Shown here piece by piece: positions 12,824 through 23,261 of a stretch of 64,000 bases of DNA. Made by a program: the position numbers and the translations under genes. Every line of letters starts with the position of its first letter. Positions within the stretch are counted from its first letter, which is position 1. Source of the DNA: Glutinoglossum americanum (lineage: Eukaryota; Ascomycota; Geoglossomycetes; Geoglossales; Geoglossaceae); the NCBI GenBank assembly GCA_020080175.1, contig JAGHQL010000017.1, positions 149,686 through 213,685 of the forward strand. Reading direction: 5' to 3'. The notes beneath the pieces were generated by a model. It saw nothing but the letters and a program-made list of their open reading frames with translations, searched no databases and was not told where the DNA came from.

Positions 12824-13347
12824 GTCGGGCGATTAAACGAGTGCACAATATGAGGGGAAGGTGATGAGACCACACAAGTGCTTTCTTTGTTGAAGTGGTA
12901 TTGCGCTATTGACGGATGTTGTCAACTGATCTTCTCTTCCAGGCGCGTAATGACGTTGCCCTTCGATGAGAGAAGGGGCTAGCCCGCGGCTGACTCGAAA
13001 AGCGGTATCAATATGATGATTTTGTATTGCAGTCACATATTCCAGTGAAGGAAGTTGTGATACTGTGGTAACGATGAAGGTGTTGATGAAGATGAAGAAG
13101 CGAATGCGAGCGTGTGAATGATTGTTCTCCAGGGCTTTTGGCTTTCGGTTAGCGCCTAAACGCGGTGCTGGATAAGTCTTGGCACCGCTCAATCAGCCTC
13201 AGCCTTCTTATATGACTTGAAGTCATCCTCACTCACCCCGACATCTCCTCCTTTTCTCGCCGCCGCCGGACCGCGAACACCTGGGATTCTACCGAATAAC
13301 GTTGGCGGCTTATTTTATCCTTCAACTTTTTTCAAGTTTACCCAACT
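12824..13347. promoter_or_regulatory. shared promoter region, MLP1 / TFA2
   Basis: 524 bases separate the two divergent start codons, so both genes probably draw on this stretch. Immediately before the TFIIE beta ATG there is an A/T- and pyrimidine-rich segment (13308-13347). No single transcription factor site stands out. The role is inferred from position only. Confidence 0.5.
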
Positions 13348-14247
13348 ATGGCGTCGTCTTCATTCCTCCAGAAACAGCTCGAGGCCTTCAAAGAAAATGC
13401 CTCGAACGCCTCTAGCAAGATCTCCAACAAGCGCACTGTCGCTGTTCATTCCACTGCACCGACTCCGAGGCCATCTACACCCAGCGGGAGTAATACGGGT
13501 GATCTCAAGCGCAAGCGGCCCGATAACTCTTCCACAATCGTCTATTCGCAGCCCGCCGACACAGGCAAGGGACGCTACATCATGACCCAGGTCACCTACG
13601 CCGTCGATTACCTCAAAAGCAAAGAAGTACCTCAAACGCTTGCCTCTATTATTGGGTATCTTAGTCTACAGAACCAAACTCCGGGTGACAAGCGCACCAT
13701 CACCGATATCCTCAAGAAACACGACCGTGTTGAATTCACCCCCAGCGGAACACCGGGTAAAACGAGCACCTGGGATTCCGGTACCTATCGCTTCCGCCCC
13801 ATCCACAATATCCGCTCAGCGACTGAACTCCTAGCCTACCTCCAGGCCCAGCCATCCGCACAAGGGCTCTCAGTTAAAGAACTTAAAGACGGCTGGTCCG
13901 GCGCCGAAGATGCCATCGACCTCCTCGAATCCCACTCCCAGCTTCTAGTCACCCGTAATAAGAAAGATAATCATGCTCGCATGGTCTGGGCTAACGACCC
14001 ATCCTTGAGTCAGAACATAGACGTCGAGTTCCAGAGCCGATGGCACAAGATTAAGATTCCAGTTCCCGGAGAGCTACCGGGAGAGCTCTCCAAAGCAGGA
14101 CTGAAGCCGACGAGTGTGGATCCCGCGACCGTGGTTAAGAAGGTAGTGACTGGGAAAAAGGAGAGGCAGAAGAGGCCGAGGAGAGGTGGAAGGCAGACGA
14201 ATACACATATGGCAGGAATCTTGCGGGACTACTCTTTCAGAAAATGA
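13348..14247 (+). CDS. TFA2: transcription initiation factor TFIIE, beta subunit
   Basis: Small subunit of general factor TFIIE, which recruits TFIIH to the RNA polymerase II preinitiation complex. It is a single exon of 299 residues, close to the usual fungal length. The N-terminal 60 residues are Ser/Thr/Pro-rich and basic. The core winged-helix region (about 70-150) includes YIMTQVTYAVDYLKSK and ITDILKKHD. A second winged-helix-like part follows (YRFRPIHNIRSATELLAYLQ). The C-terminus is strongly basic (KKERQKRPRRGGRQ), as in Tfa2 and human GTF2E2. The start is the first ATG after a long A/T-rich leader, and no intron is needed. It is convergent with RIB3. Confidence 0.9.
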   Translation: MASSSFLQKQLEAFKENASNASSKISNKRTVAVHSTAPTPRPSTPSGSNTGDLKRKRPDNSSTIVYSQPADTGKGRYIMTQVTYAVDYLKSKEVPQTLASIIGYLSLQNQTPGDKRTITDILKKHDRVEFTPSGTPGKTSTWDSGTYRFRPIHNIRSATELLAYLQAQPSAQGLSVKELKDGWSGAEDAIDLLESHSQLLVTRNKKDNHARMVWANDPSLSQNIDVEFQSRWHKIKIPVPGELPGELSKAGLKPTSVDPATVVKKVVTGKKERQKRPRRGGRQTNTHMAGILRDYSFRK

Positions 14248-14750
14248 GCTCTCTGTAGTTGCAGTATGGCAAAGAGCAAACGATAACATGGGCTAGGCGT
14301 TTTTCTCTGGCGGCGGGGGCATGCATATATCTCTTTTCAGCACCCAAATTGGATGGCTCGTTTCGTCGTCGTTTTTGCACTCTCTCCACCCTTCTCCTCA
14401 GCACTCGAACCTTGACTGTCCTTCTGGAGTCGACGCGAAGGCAACCGACACCAATTTCAACTTTTTTGCGGGACGGAAGGGAGGGGAAAGTGGCGGTTAT
14501 TGCCGTTTTCTTGTCATTCGGGAGGCTGAATTTAGGCCTCTCACCAATACCGCTTTACGCGCGGGGAGTTATTTGGAATTTTGCGGGATAAAAGCGTGTT
14601 TTTGCTGGGTTAGATCTGAAAAAGTTCAAATCATGGATGGCATCACGTACATAAAGAGGGGGAGACAGAATAGAGGAAACATGAACTCCTAAGATCTAGG
14701 TTGAAGTGAGTTGTACCGCCAATAATCTGTACAAAGCTACCCTTCAAACT
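14248..14750. other. 3' intergenic between convergent TFA2 and RIB3
   Basis: About 500 bases that should carry the two facing 3' untranslated regions. No open frame with a recognisable family and no RNA gene was seen. Confidence 0.5.
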
Positions 14751-15760
14751 TCACCATACTTCCCCATTCCCTACCATCTCCCTTTTCCCTTCTCCACTCC
14801 CCTCTATCCTCTCCAGATAATCACACAACCCCTCGATCGTGCAAACTCTCAAACCCCACCTCCTCCCAAACCTCAAACACCCATCCCTCCTCAACATCCC
14901 AGACCCCCCAACCTCTGCCCTACCCTCCACAATCTCGCCCTCTCCCACCAATTCAGAAATAACCCCGACCGGCCTCTTCCCGGCCAACAAGCAAAACTCG
15001 ACCGCAGCCTCCGTGTGACCTCTGCGTTCCCGGACGCCGCCTCCGCGGGCTCGGAGGGGGAAGAGATGGCCGGGTCGGCGGAAGGAGGAGGGTGTTGAGA
15101 GCGGGGAGGCGAGCATTCGGCAGGTTAAGGCGCGGTCGTGTGAGGAGATGCCGGTTGTGAGGGAGGCATGGGAGGCGTCTATGGAGATTGTGTAGGCGGT
15201 CTGGTGAGGGTCGGTGTTTGGGGTTACCATTTGGGGGAGGTTAAGAGCACGGGTTAGGGATGAGGGGATGGGGGCACAGATTAGGCCGCTAGATTGTGGG
15301 CACGGAGTTAGCGTGTTTTATTATTGTCTTTGGAAGCTATTGGTACGAACCTGGTGTAGCGGATCATGAAAGCCATTTTATCTGTCGTGACATCTTCGGC
15401 TGCGATTATGAGATCGCCTTCGTTCTCTCGCGACGTCGAGTCGAGCACGATGATGAATTCTCCTCGCTCTGTAGAGTGAGCATTTTTTTTTCCCCATCAG
15501 TCTCAGTAGCATAGAATGTAGTAAGGTTACTAAGGAAAGATTTCAAGACGGTCTTGTACGACCCAGTGTACTGTAGAATAAAAGCTGATGGTTGGGAGGG
15601 TTTTCGTACTGAAGGCTTCAATTGTGTCTTCTATCGTATCGAATTCGGGCACCACATCCAGCGGCTCTAGCGGCTTCACGACCTTCGCAGGCTTCTTCGT
15701 CCCGTTCACCACCGTTCCATTCATCGTGCCATTCATGGTCCCATTCATGGTCCCCGTCAT
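14751..15760 (-). CDS. RIB3: 3,4-dihydroxy-2-butanone 4-phosphate synthase (riboflavin pathway)
   Basis: Converts ribulose 5-phosphate to formate and the four-carbon unit used by lumazine synthase in riboflavin synthesis. Three exons, 15760-15610, 15468-15351 and 15288-14751, encode 268 residues. Introns are 141 and 62 bases. Splicing restores the signature EAFKRGEFIIVLDSTSRENE, in which RENEGD (residues 64-69) carries the acidic metal and substrate ligands. HASLTTGIS, DRALTCRMLA, RRPGHLFPLRA and RGHTEAAVE follow, then the family C-terminus LRRDGCLRFGRRWGLRVCTIE. The N-terminus is unusual: MTGT, three MNGT units and VVNGT, encoded by a 12-base tandem repeat with several in-frame ATG codons. 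The enzyme core starts near residue 38, so any of these ATGs could serve as start. Confidence 0.92.
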
Positions 15761-16289
15761 TTTGCCCCGCCGCGAACAAAATACGAACGCGGTCCGTATA
15801 GCCCCACCTAATTAACGTAGGGGTTATACCGCAAGCGTAGGGTATTTCACTTCCGTTGGGAAACCAGCAGCGAAAGAAGATCAATACCAGCGTAGTTTGA
15901 GCGCAGTGCAGTCTTATGTGTTTTCCTAGGGCACCAGCTTTTTTTTTTTCCCTGGATTCGTTCCTGGTTTATGCAATGCACATGCCATGGATAGCCGAAG
16001 ATCATTCATTGTTCCGCCCGATTTGTAAGGGGAATGCCTCGGCTGACTGAGATATAATCGTCTAGTTGGTAAGAGTACGAGATGGGTGCAGCGGGGAGGA
16101 CGGCTCCTTCCGTTTCTTTCCCGGCAGTTCCGCTCTTTCTTCGGACGAAGGATTGATCGTCAGGGCAGACCCAGCCCACAGCATACCTCTCACAGATCCG
16201 CTCCAAGCAGTGAGCAGAAGGCAACCGCTCGCCATTCTAGGCATTTCCAGGTATCCACTGCCCGAGCCAGCAAATCCTCCTCAGCTCCG

Positions 16290-16297
16290 TGACGTCA
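16290..16297. promoter_or_regulatory. CRE/ATF-like palindrome TGACGTCA
   Basis: Exact 8-base CRE consensus, the binding site class of bZIP ATF/CREB factors. It lies 530 bases from the RIB3 start and 471 bases before the COQ3 start. Occupancy is not shown by sequence alone. Confidence 0.4.
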
Positions 16298-16449
16298 TCG
16301 CCATGCTAAAGAAAAAGAGCTCGAAACCTGTGCCAAGAGCTCACCAACTCAACCGGTAACGTTTTTTTCGCATAACAATACGACTAAAAGAGCTATGTGC
16401 ATGTAGAGACATGAGGAATACACTAGATACGCAAGAGATTGTAGTTTAG

Positions 16450-16465
16450 TATATATATATATATA
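16450..16465. repeat. (TA)8 microsatellite
   Basis: About eight TA units in the RIB3/COQ3 intergenic region, roughly 300 bases before the COQ3 start. Confidence 0.8.
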
Positions 16466-16767
16466 CGTAGGCGATATCTCTCGGGATATTTTGCGTCGTG
16501 GTCGACACTATTCACGAGCCGATCGAGAAACAGCCGCTGTCCATAAAAAGAGCGACAACGATCGTGACGACGCGCAATTGGAGCCCCAACGCGTTAAGAC
16601 TTGGGGACTCAATTTTAATTGCGTCGTATTGGTTGAAAATCGGTTGATTAGGATCGTGGCTGTTGGTTTCTCACTTGCGCGGGTATATTAATGTTATCCT
16701 ACGTCGAATATCACGATTAACATCAGGAGCAGAAACAACAATTGCTCATCCACACCCCTATCTAATA

Positions 16768-17658
16768 ATGCCGCCACTAGTACGACGCTTAATCCTCCGC
16801 TCGCCTTCTCCTCTTCACCGCCTCTCTAAACCAGCCCTTTTCACTAGCCATCGCAGTCACTCAACTCAGCTCTTATCACCACAACAACAACCACCCTCCT
16901 CCTCCTCTGTCTCTGCCGCCGAAGTCTCTCACTTCAATGCCCTCGCATCGACCTGGTGGGATCCCCATGGTCCGTCCCGCCTTCTCCATCTCATGAACCC
17001 CCTCCGCCATGACTTCATTGCCAGCTGTCTCTCTCAAGACGCCTCCCCCCCATCAACACCAGACAAGCACCTTCGCTACCTCGATGTCGGCTGCGGCGGC
17101 GGAATCTTCGCCGAGAGCGCTGCGCGTCTCCCCGCTACCTCATCTGTAACAGCCATCGATCCATCCCCATCCGTTTACTGTGTCGCCCTTGAACACGCAA
17201 AAACCGACCCCTCTATTCGTAAAACTTTAACATATCACAATACTAGCATCGAAGACTTCCCCGCTCCAACCACAGCAGCAGATAAATACGACATCCTCAC
17301 TCTCTTCGAAGTCATTGAACACGTTAAACATCCCGCGCCCTTCCTAGAGTCATGCTTCCCATTCGTGAAGCCTGGAGGTTGGATTGTGCTGAGTACCATC
17401 GCGCGCACTTGGACTAGCTGGTTGACGACAAAAGTTGTTGCGGAAGATCTGGTTGGAGTGGTACCGAGAGGCACACATGAGTGGTCACAGTATATTAATG
17501 AGGAGGAGTTGAGGGAGTGGTTTGCGAAACAGAGGGAATGGGGAGACGCAAGGGCGGTGGGCGTAGTTTATATGCCTGGGATTGGGTGGAGGGAGGTTAA
17601 TGGTGGAGAAAGATGGGGAAATTATTTCTTTGGGGTGAGGAAGAAGGAAGGTTTGTGA
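16768..17658 (+). CDS. COQ3: ubiquinone biosynthesis O-methyltransferase Coq3, mitochondrial
   Basis: S-adenosylmethionine-dependent enzyme that methylates two polyprenyl intermediates of coenzyme Q in the mitochondrial matrix. Single exon, 296 residues. The chosen ATG (context AATAATGCC) opens an Arg/Ser-rich, acid-poor stretch of about 35 residues that looks like a mitochondrial presequence. The same frame is open 105 bases further upstream, but those residues do not resemble the family. EVSHFNALASTWWDPHGPSR (from about 52) is the classic Coq3/UbiG start. Motif I YLDVGCGGG lies at 104-112, post-motif I is VTAIDPS, and LFEVIEHVKHP is motif II. The family LST(I/M)ART segment is present. The C-terminus GVVYMPGIGWR ... 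NYFFGVRKK also fits. Confidence 0.93.
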   Translation: MPPLVRRLILRSPSPLHRLSKPALFTSHRSHSTQLLSPQQQPPSSSSVSAAEVSHFNALASTWWDPHGPSRLLHLMNPLRHDFIASCLSQDASPPSTPDKHLRYLDVGCGGGIFAESAARLPATSSVTAIDPSPSVYCVALEHAKTDPSIRKTLTYHNTSIEDFPAPTTAADKYDILTLFEVIEHVKHPAPFLESCFPFVKPGGWIVLSTIARTWTSWLTTKVVAEDLVGVVPRGTHEWSQYINEEELREWFAKQREWGDARAVGVVYMPGIGWREVNGGERWGNYFFGVRKKEGL

Positions 17659-18281
17659 TAGGGGGGGCGAGTACTGGCGTGGCGGTTTTGTATAGCATGT
17701 GGCTTCTGGGGGTTGCATTTATGGGGCAGTACATAAAAGCGCGTAGAAGGCATCCAATCTGCAACAGCAGACCATATTTCGTCAACCAGCCGAGCTGGAG
17801 GAGCTGGAATTGGACCCAGCGCATCCCAACACATGTAGGGACTACGAAAAACGGAACGATACGAATTCGATACCAAAAAGAGCGCGTATTTGTGAGGAGC
17901 AAGGAGACACGACACTATTTGTCTGTCCTATTTATTTCTCCTCGATAACAACAGGATTGTACAGACTAATAATATCTACCTAAAAGGGTCGTTTGATTTA
18001 TGACTTGCGATGTCAAAAAAAAGAAAACTGACAGCATCGGTAGAAAGGCTGGATTCTATCACCAAACCCATACAGTTGGAACCTTCCCGCTATAGGGGAG
18101 AAAAAAAGAAAGGGAAAAGAGGGAAATTGGTCGATGTACTCGACCTCCACCATCTAGCCTCAGGAGACCTTAAAAGAAAATACTCAAAATGGATCAAAGC
18201 TTCAGTGTCCCGATCAAGGGCAATAGCCCTTTCAAAGACGTTGCTCCCTTGGTTGGGTGGGCACCTGGTTCTCTCCAAATT
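17659..18281. other. 3' intergenic between convergent COQ3 and carbonic anhydrase genes
   Basis: About 620 bases with no accepted gene. It should contain both 3' untranslated regions. Open frames here overlap or run antisense to the carbonic anhydrase gene and lack family features. Confidence 0.5.
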
Positions 18282-18956
18282 TTACCCCGAATCCTTCTCA
18301 GCCTTCGTCGGGCCCACCCACGTTTCGAATATTGAAATCCTGACCCTTGCCTCCTCCTCCGACTCTCCGCAATCCACCTCATGCAGATTGCCCGTACCGA
18401 CATCATATATCATCCCATGGACCTGCAAACCCCGTTCTCTAATTGCATCAATAATGGTCGCATTCTCCTTCAGCGTGCGTACGCCCTGCTGCACATTCAG
18501 TTCCACGAGCTTAGTCGCGCGCTCTGTGTCCGTGAGGTTCGTGAGTGCGTCGAGGTGTTTTTGTCGCAGGAGACGGATGGGCAATATCCACGTATCAATC
18601 AGTCCGAGTTTCTTATTATCAAGAGCCACGTTCACGCCTCCGCACCCGATATGGCCACAGAGGATGACGTGCTTTACTTTCAGGTGCTTGACGGCATAGA
18701 GGATAACGCATTGCGAATTGAGGTCGCTGGGGTGTAGCACGTTAGCGACGTTGCGGTGCACGAAGACGTCTCCCGGTTTGAGGTCCAGGAGCGTCGTCTC
18801 AGGTACCCGCGAGTCAGAGCAGCCTATCCAGAGGATTTCGGGTTTTTGGCCGATTGCAAGGGCAGGGAGGAGGGTCGGTTCTTGCTGTGATAGGCGCTCA
18901 GCCCAGGTTTTGTTGCGTGAGAGGAGGGTATCGACGGGATCTGTGGTGAAAGACAT
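18282..18956 (-). CDS. NCE103: beta-class carbonic anhydrase
   Basis: Zinc enzyme that interconverts CO2 and bicarbonate, feeding carboxylation reactions and fungal CO2 sensing. Single exon, 224 residues, the usual size for the short fungal beta form. The catalytic CSDSR motif is at 46-50 (zinc ligand Cys46, Asp48-Arg50 dyad). HIGCGG provides His102 and Cys105. GDVFVHRNVANVL is the conserved core segment between them. No N-terminal targeting signal is obvious, suggesting a cytosolic enzyme. The start is the first ATG, shortly before a region divergent to the acid phosphatase gene. The family is certain; which paralogue this is (Nce103 or a second copy) cannot be told here. Confidence 0.93.
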   Translation of the reverse strand: MSFTTDPVDTLLSRNKTWAERLSQQEPTLLPALAIGQKPEILWIGCSDSRVPETTLLDLKPGDVFVHRNVANVLHPSDLNSQCVILYAVKHLKVKHVILCGHIGCGGVNVALDNKKLGLIDTWILPIRLLRQKHLDALTNLTDTERATKLVELNVQQGVRTLKENATIIDAIRERGLQVHGMIYDVGTGNLHEVDCGESEEEARVRISIFETWVGPTKAEKDSG

Positions 18957-20054
18957 TCCTATCGTCAGATTTCGACACCTGGGGGACTTTATAATTGAGA
19001 GTTAACCGGTAAACGGTTTCCGTGTGCTTATAAAGTGTTCAATTGGAAAAGTGGACTTATGTCTTCACTGACGGTTTGTATACTCTTGCGAATTGAACGA
19101 TTGGCATATCTAAACGACTTGGCTAGCGAACCAAAGGCAATGGCCGCGCAGCGCAAAAACCGAAAACTAAAACTTCCTCACCTGTGTCGCACATCGTGCC
19201 TTCCAAGCCCGTGAGTGAGGATTTGTTGTGCTCGTTTGCCAGATAATAAAAAGTTCCTCGGTCGTGGTGGGCTCAACAAAAAGCAAAAAGGGTAGAGATC
19301 CGCTCCAGAAAATTCGCAAGTGAACTCAACTCTAAAAAACTAAGAGCCGATGTGGGCAAAGTGGGGTCTAGAGGTGTGGGGGATTTCCCAGTGGGGTAGG
19401 GATAGAGGAATTGAGGCTTCCTTTATATACATCTACTGTTATGACAGATCTCCGAGACCGGGTGGATGTCGGGTGGTTTTATCAGTGCAAAAAGCAATAG
19501 CGCGAAAACCAAGCAGAGGTGGAAAAGTTCCTTTGCGAAAGGAAAAGTAGAACATGCCCCATGACCCCCCTTTGGATGGGATTTAGGATTCTGTCTTTCT
19601 CCGGGACGGAGGGGTTGAGTTTATGCGTGCAAGTTGGTTGGGGATTGCGGGACGGATGGTCGGTGCGCCAAGTACCACACTATGCATGGAAGGGGTGGCA
19701 GACTGTAATGACAGTTACATATTTGTGTTAGGTTAGAGGCTGAAGTGCTAAGGAATGATGGCTTACCTTAGATGGGTACAAGACTATAGTATGTCACGAA
19801 CCAGAGAAGGCGTAATAGGTCTTTTCGTGAGACGAATATATATAAAGCTGCCACAGAGCCGTTTAACATGTACTCCCGCACCTTCGATCTGAATCTGAAC
19901 AACCCTTGCACGAATGCATGCACCTCGTTACATGAGGCTGAGAACCAAATGCGAGTAACCGTGTCCATATCCGTGCAACGAATAGTTGCCATACGCCACT
20001 AGCGGTTCCTTTCATATACAGAAAATATTCTTATCCAAAACAGCGGCTCCGACG
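18957..20054. promoter_or_regulatory. intergenic / divergent promoter region, carbonic anhydrase / acid phosphatase
   Basis: 1.1 kb between two divergent start codons. No convincing gene is present. The right half (19740-20040) is A/T-richer. The promoter role is inferred from layout. Confidence 0.45.
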
Positions 20055-21527
20055 ATGTACAGTTCTCTGGTAACTGCTGTCGTGGGTTATGGGTGGTTGT
20101 GGTTGACGCTTATGGAGATGGTAAGGGGGGGGCAGGACTATGTGCCCGGGAAGGCATTTGATCGTTTTGTGACGATTTGGTTGGAGAATCAGGTGCGTAT
20201 GGGTTGGCCTTTACTTGGTGGAGCTCTCGGTGGAGATGGCCTACATCGTGAACCCAAGGATAAAACTAACTCCACCACCCCCAGGACTTCTCCGCCGTCT
20301 CCCAAAATTCAGACATCCGTTCCCTCGCAAAGTCCGGTATCCTCCTAACCTCCTTCTACGGGCTTACACACCCTTCCCAGCCAAATTACATTGCCTCCGT
20401 CGGCGGGGACTACTTCGGACTCAACCACGACGATGTGGTTCGGTTGCCAACTAACGTCTCGACGGTCGTGGATCTATTCGATACGAAGGGGATTAGTTGG
20501 AAGGAGTATATGGAGGATGTACCAGGCCCGGGGTATATGGGCGTCATATCGTTAAATGATGAAGGAGAGACAGATTATGTGAGAAAGCATAAGTACGGGC
20601 TGCCGACTGTTTTTCGTGGGTATAGGGCTACATACTAACATACGGTTTAGCCCATTAATATCGTTCGATAGCGTTGCGAATAACGGGACAAGACTTGCGA
20701 ATATAGTCTCCTTCAATGAGTTTGAGGTAGACCTCCGCGATAAAACCCTACCACAATACGTATGTCTATCCAACATTCCTCCCCAAAAAATACACTGACC
20801 TAACGCCTCCCAGTCCCACCTAACCCCCAATATGACCAACGACGGCCACGACACCTCCCTCTCCTTCGCCGCAACCTGGACCAAAAACTTCCTAACCCCC
20901 CTCCTCGAAGACCCCTCCTTCACAAACCGCACGCTCATCCTCCTAACCTACGACGAATCAAAAACCTACACCAAACCCAACAAAATCGTCTCCATCCTCC
21001 TCGGCGATGCCGTGCCCAAAAACCTAAGGGGTACAAAGGATGACACCTTCTATACCCACTACTCCATCCTCTCCACCCTCGAGAATAACTTCGCGCTCCC
21101 GAACCTAGGCCGCTACGACGTAGGCGCCAACGTCTTCGACGTCGTCGCCAAAACCACAGGCCATCAAAACAACAACTCCGCGGTCGACAAATCTAAAGTC
21201 GACCTCTCGGTTTCCTACCGGGGCTATCTCAACTCAAAGGCCTCGGATAGACTCCCGATACCTTACCCAAATACTCTGCTTCTGGGCGCTGGAGGACCGG
21301 TGCTGGACGATATCAAGAGGGCGTGGGGAGTGGGGCAAAAGACGCCTTATGATGGCTCCGGGAGGGTGTTTGATAAGGGGCATCCCCCTATTTATGGGGA
21401 TATGGTCCAAAATACTCCAGCGCCAGCCGCGACTGTTGTTCCTAAATCGAGCGGCGGCGGAAGAAGGGAGGGGAGCTATGGGGTTATTGTGTGTGCGGCC
21501 GTGATGGGTGTCTTGTCAGTGTTTTGA
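20055..21527 (+). CDS. secreted acid phosphatase / phosphoesterase, GPI-tail-like
   Basis: Member of the fungal acid phosphatase group in the phosphoesterase family shared with phospholipase C. Four exons, 20055-20192, 20285-20592, 20651-20759 and 20814-21527, give 422 residues. Introns are 92, 58 and 54 bases, and the second has a textbook TACTAAC branch site. The N-terminus is hydrophobic (WLWLTLMEM) and may be a signal peptide. Family motifs appear in order: FDRFVTIWLENQDF, SFYGLTHPSQPNYIASVGG, KHNPLISFDSV across the second intron, TPNMTNDGHDTS across the third, and LTYDES. The last 30 residues are a Ser/Gly linker followed by a hydrophobic end (GVIVCAAVMGVLSVF), as in GPI-anchored proteins. 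The likely role is phosphate scavenging at the cell surface; the substrate is not determined by sequence. Confidence 0.85.
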
Positions 21528-22238
21528 GGTGTGCGAAGTCTTCTTGTTCATATACCGCTATTAGGATATGGCTATGCCGCATTCATTCCGGCGTTTTTCA
21601 TTTTGGGTTGGGAGGGTTAGTCTCTATATACCCTTCCATGGCGCTCCGGGCTCCCTAGGAACTTCGCGATGGGATATCATACATACAAGAGTATTTTGGA
21701 ATACATGCATATCACTACAGTTTGAGCTTTCACTTCACTCTACCTCTACGGCTGTCATAACCCACAGCACCTTCCGTTTGGAGAGTGAGAAATAACCCTT
21801 CCAATTTCGTATCATATTCTCCTTTGTCTCACGATCCCTAGGAGGGCGAGCAAAGCAGTGCCCGCGCACTTAAGTAGAAAATATAAAAAACTAAGAAAGT
21901 GGTGGAAGGGAAAATAAAATACGTAAAGCAAAAAGCTGCATGCATGCCATCCACCCTTTTCCTCCCTTGGACCCTTCCCACCCCGCCGTCTCGAAGAGAA
22001 ATAGGCATAATAAAAAGAGGTGGTAAAAGGTAATTTAATACATAGTTGTAGAATCAAGAATGGAAACAAGTTGGGGGAAACAAGGTCATTCGTGACTGAT
22101 TTTAAACAGAGAAGAAACACGATGACTCCTCAGAACTCCCAGAAGTGAGAACTGGCGAAAGTGCATGCTGTTTTTATAGCCATGATACATGGAAACGCCC
22201 TATCCCCGCGGCTTCCTTGACGCTCTCCCTTCTCCCTT
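21528..22238. other. 3' intergenic, convergent
   Basis: About 700 bases between the stop codons of the acid phosphatase and the acidic protein on the minus strand. A/T-rich, with no recognisable gene. Confidence 0.5.
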
Positions 22239-23261
22239 CTAAAATGAAGATGTCTCGCGGATCGGAGGTGATAGTGGTAAAGGAATTGCCTGTTCTATCG
22301 GTATTGAGGAATTCTCATCGTGCCCGGACCAAGCATCACCCTCACCGACAGCAGAAGAGGATGTTGTCGACTCATTCGCGGCGGCCGGTTCACCAGCTGT
22401 CTTTTCCGCTGCACCTAATGCAAAATGGAGAGAAGGCAATGATGACGTTTCAAGCAGCAGGCCTTTACGAGGCGGTTTAATCTCGACAAGGTCTTCCCGT
22501 TCTTCCTCTTCCTCCGCCTCATCCGCTTTCTCACGGCCGAAGTCCACGACATCTCCGTCATAACCATCTTCGTCATCCTCGGCTTCGAGAACCTCTCGCC
22601 GGACGGCCTCCGTGGTGCTAGGCCGTCGCGGGCTAAGGGTTTTGCCGTCAAAAGCATCGGTCTCGTCATCAGAAGAAGAGGACTGTTGACATTTAGTGAG
22701 ACCCAGGTCAGCGTCTTCTTCTGTTGTTGGCTGAGCTCCAGTTGGAGCTGTGGTGGTAGCAGCAGATGACGGTAGTGATTGTGTTTGTGAGGATAAAGAT
22801 GACCATGATCCAGGTGTAAAAAGTGGATGGTTATGCGAGGGGTTTGGTAGTGATGATGGCTTGCCAGAAGATCTGAAAAAGCGTTGGAAGGATGATAAGA
22901 GAGAGGGTTGTACATCGGCATCTGGCCCAAAATCATCGGCGTCTCCGTCATCACTCTCAATCGTGAACCGCCCTTCTTCTATTTGGGTGAACTCAACGCT
23001 CACACCTGGTTGAGATGTCAACAACTCCTCTTGCCCAGAATGTGTTTCCCGCTCTTGATTCTGCTTATGCCTCGCTAAGCGCGCCTCAAACCGGCGTCTG
23101 GCTCGTGGAGGCGGGAGATTAAGTGGTGGCGGCGGGGGAGGTGCATTGGGAGGTATTGCGGAAAAACCAGGATCTTCGTCCTCTTCGAGTGATCCAAATC
23201 TGTCGACGGAGCCGATCTCTTGTGGAACGTATCTTGAGAACTGTGATATGTAAAGCGACAT
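22239..23261 (-). CDS. unrecognised acidic, proline-rich protein
   Basis: Intact 340-codon frame from an ATG; I do not recognise the family. The N-terminal part has a compact conserved-looking segment (FSRYVPQEIGSVDRFGSLEE) followed by a polyproline run and an Arg-rich helix (RARRRFEARLARHKQNQ). The rest is Ser-rich, strongly acidic and probably disordered, with an acidic block near the middle (EVLEAEDDEDGYDGD, EEEEERED). An acceptor AG sits immediately before the TTC of FSRYV, and a GTAAGG donor lies directly after an ATG at 23460-23458. A first exon consisting of the ATG alone, with a 217-base intron, is therefore an alternative start. The gene follows the SAPS-protein stop by 326 bases on the same strand. 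Nuclear or signalling roles would be guesses. Confidence 0.55.
   Translation of the reverse strand: MSLYISQFSRYVPQEIGSVDRFGSLEEDEDPGFSAIPPNAPPPPPPLNLPPPRARRRFEARLARHKQNQERETHSGQEELLTSQPGVSVEFTQIEEGRFTIESDDGDADDFGPDADVQPSLLSSFQRFFRSSGKPSSLPNPSHNHPLFTPGSWSSLSSQTQSLPSSAATTTAPTGAQPTTEEDADLGLTKCQQSSSSDDETDAFDGKTLSPRRPSTTEAVRREVLEAEDDEDGYDGDVVDFGREKADEAEEEEEREDLVEIKPPRKGLLLETSSLPSLHFALGAAEKTAGEPAAANESTTSSSAVGEGDAWSGHDENSSIPIEQAIPLPLSPPIRETSSF

Larger units (their letters stand above)
15761..16767. promoter_or_regulatory. shared promoter region, RIB3 / COQ3
   Basis: 1.0 kb between divergent start codons. It contains a perfect palindromic CRE/ATF-type octamer TGACGTCA at 16290-16297 and a (TA)n tract of about eight units at 16450-16465. 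Otherwise no gene is visible. The regulatory role is inferred from position. Confidence 0.5.

Noticed and set aside
18381-18737. Open frames antisense to the carbonic anhydrase gene
   Set aside because: Shadows of a strongly coding strand; no family features.
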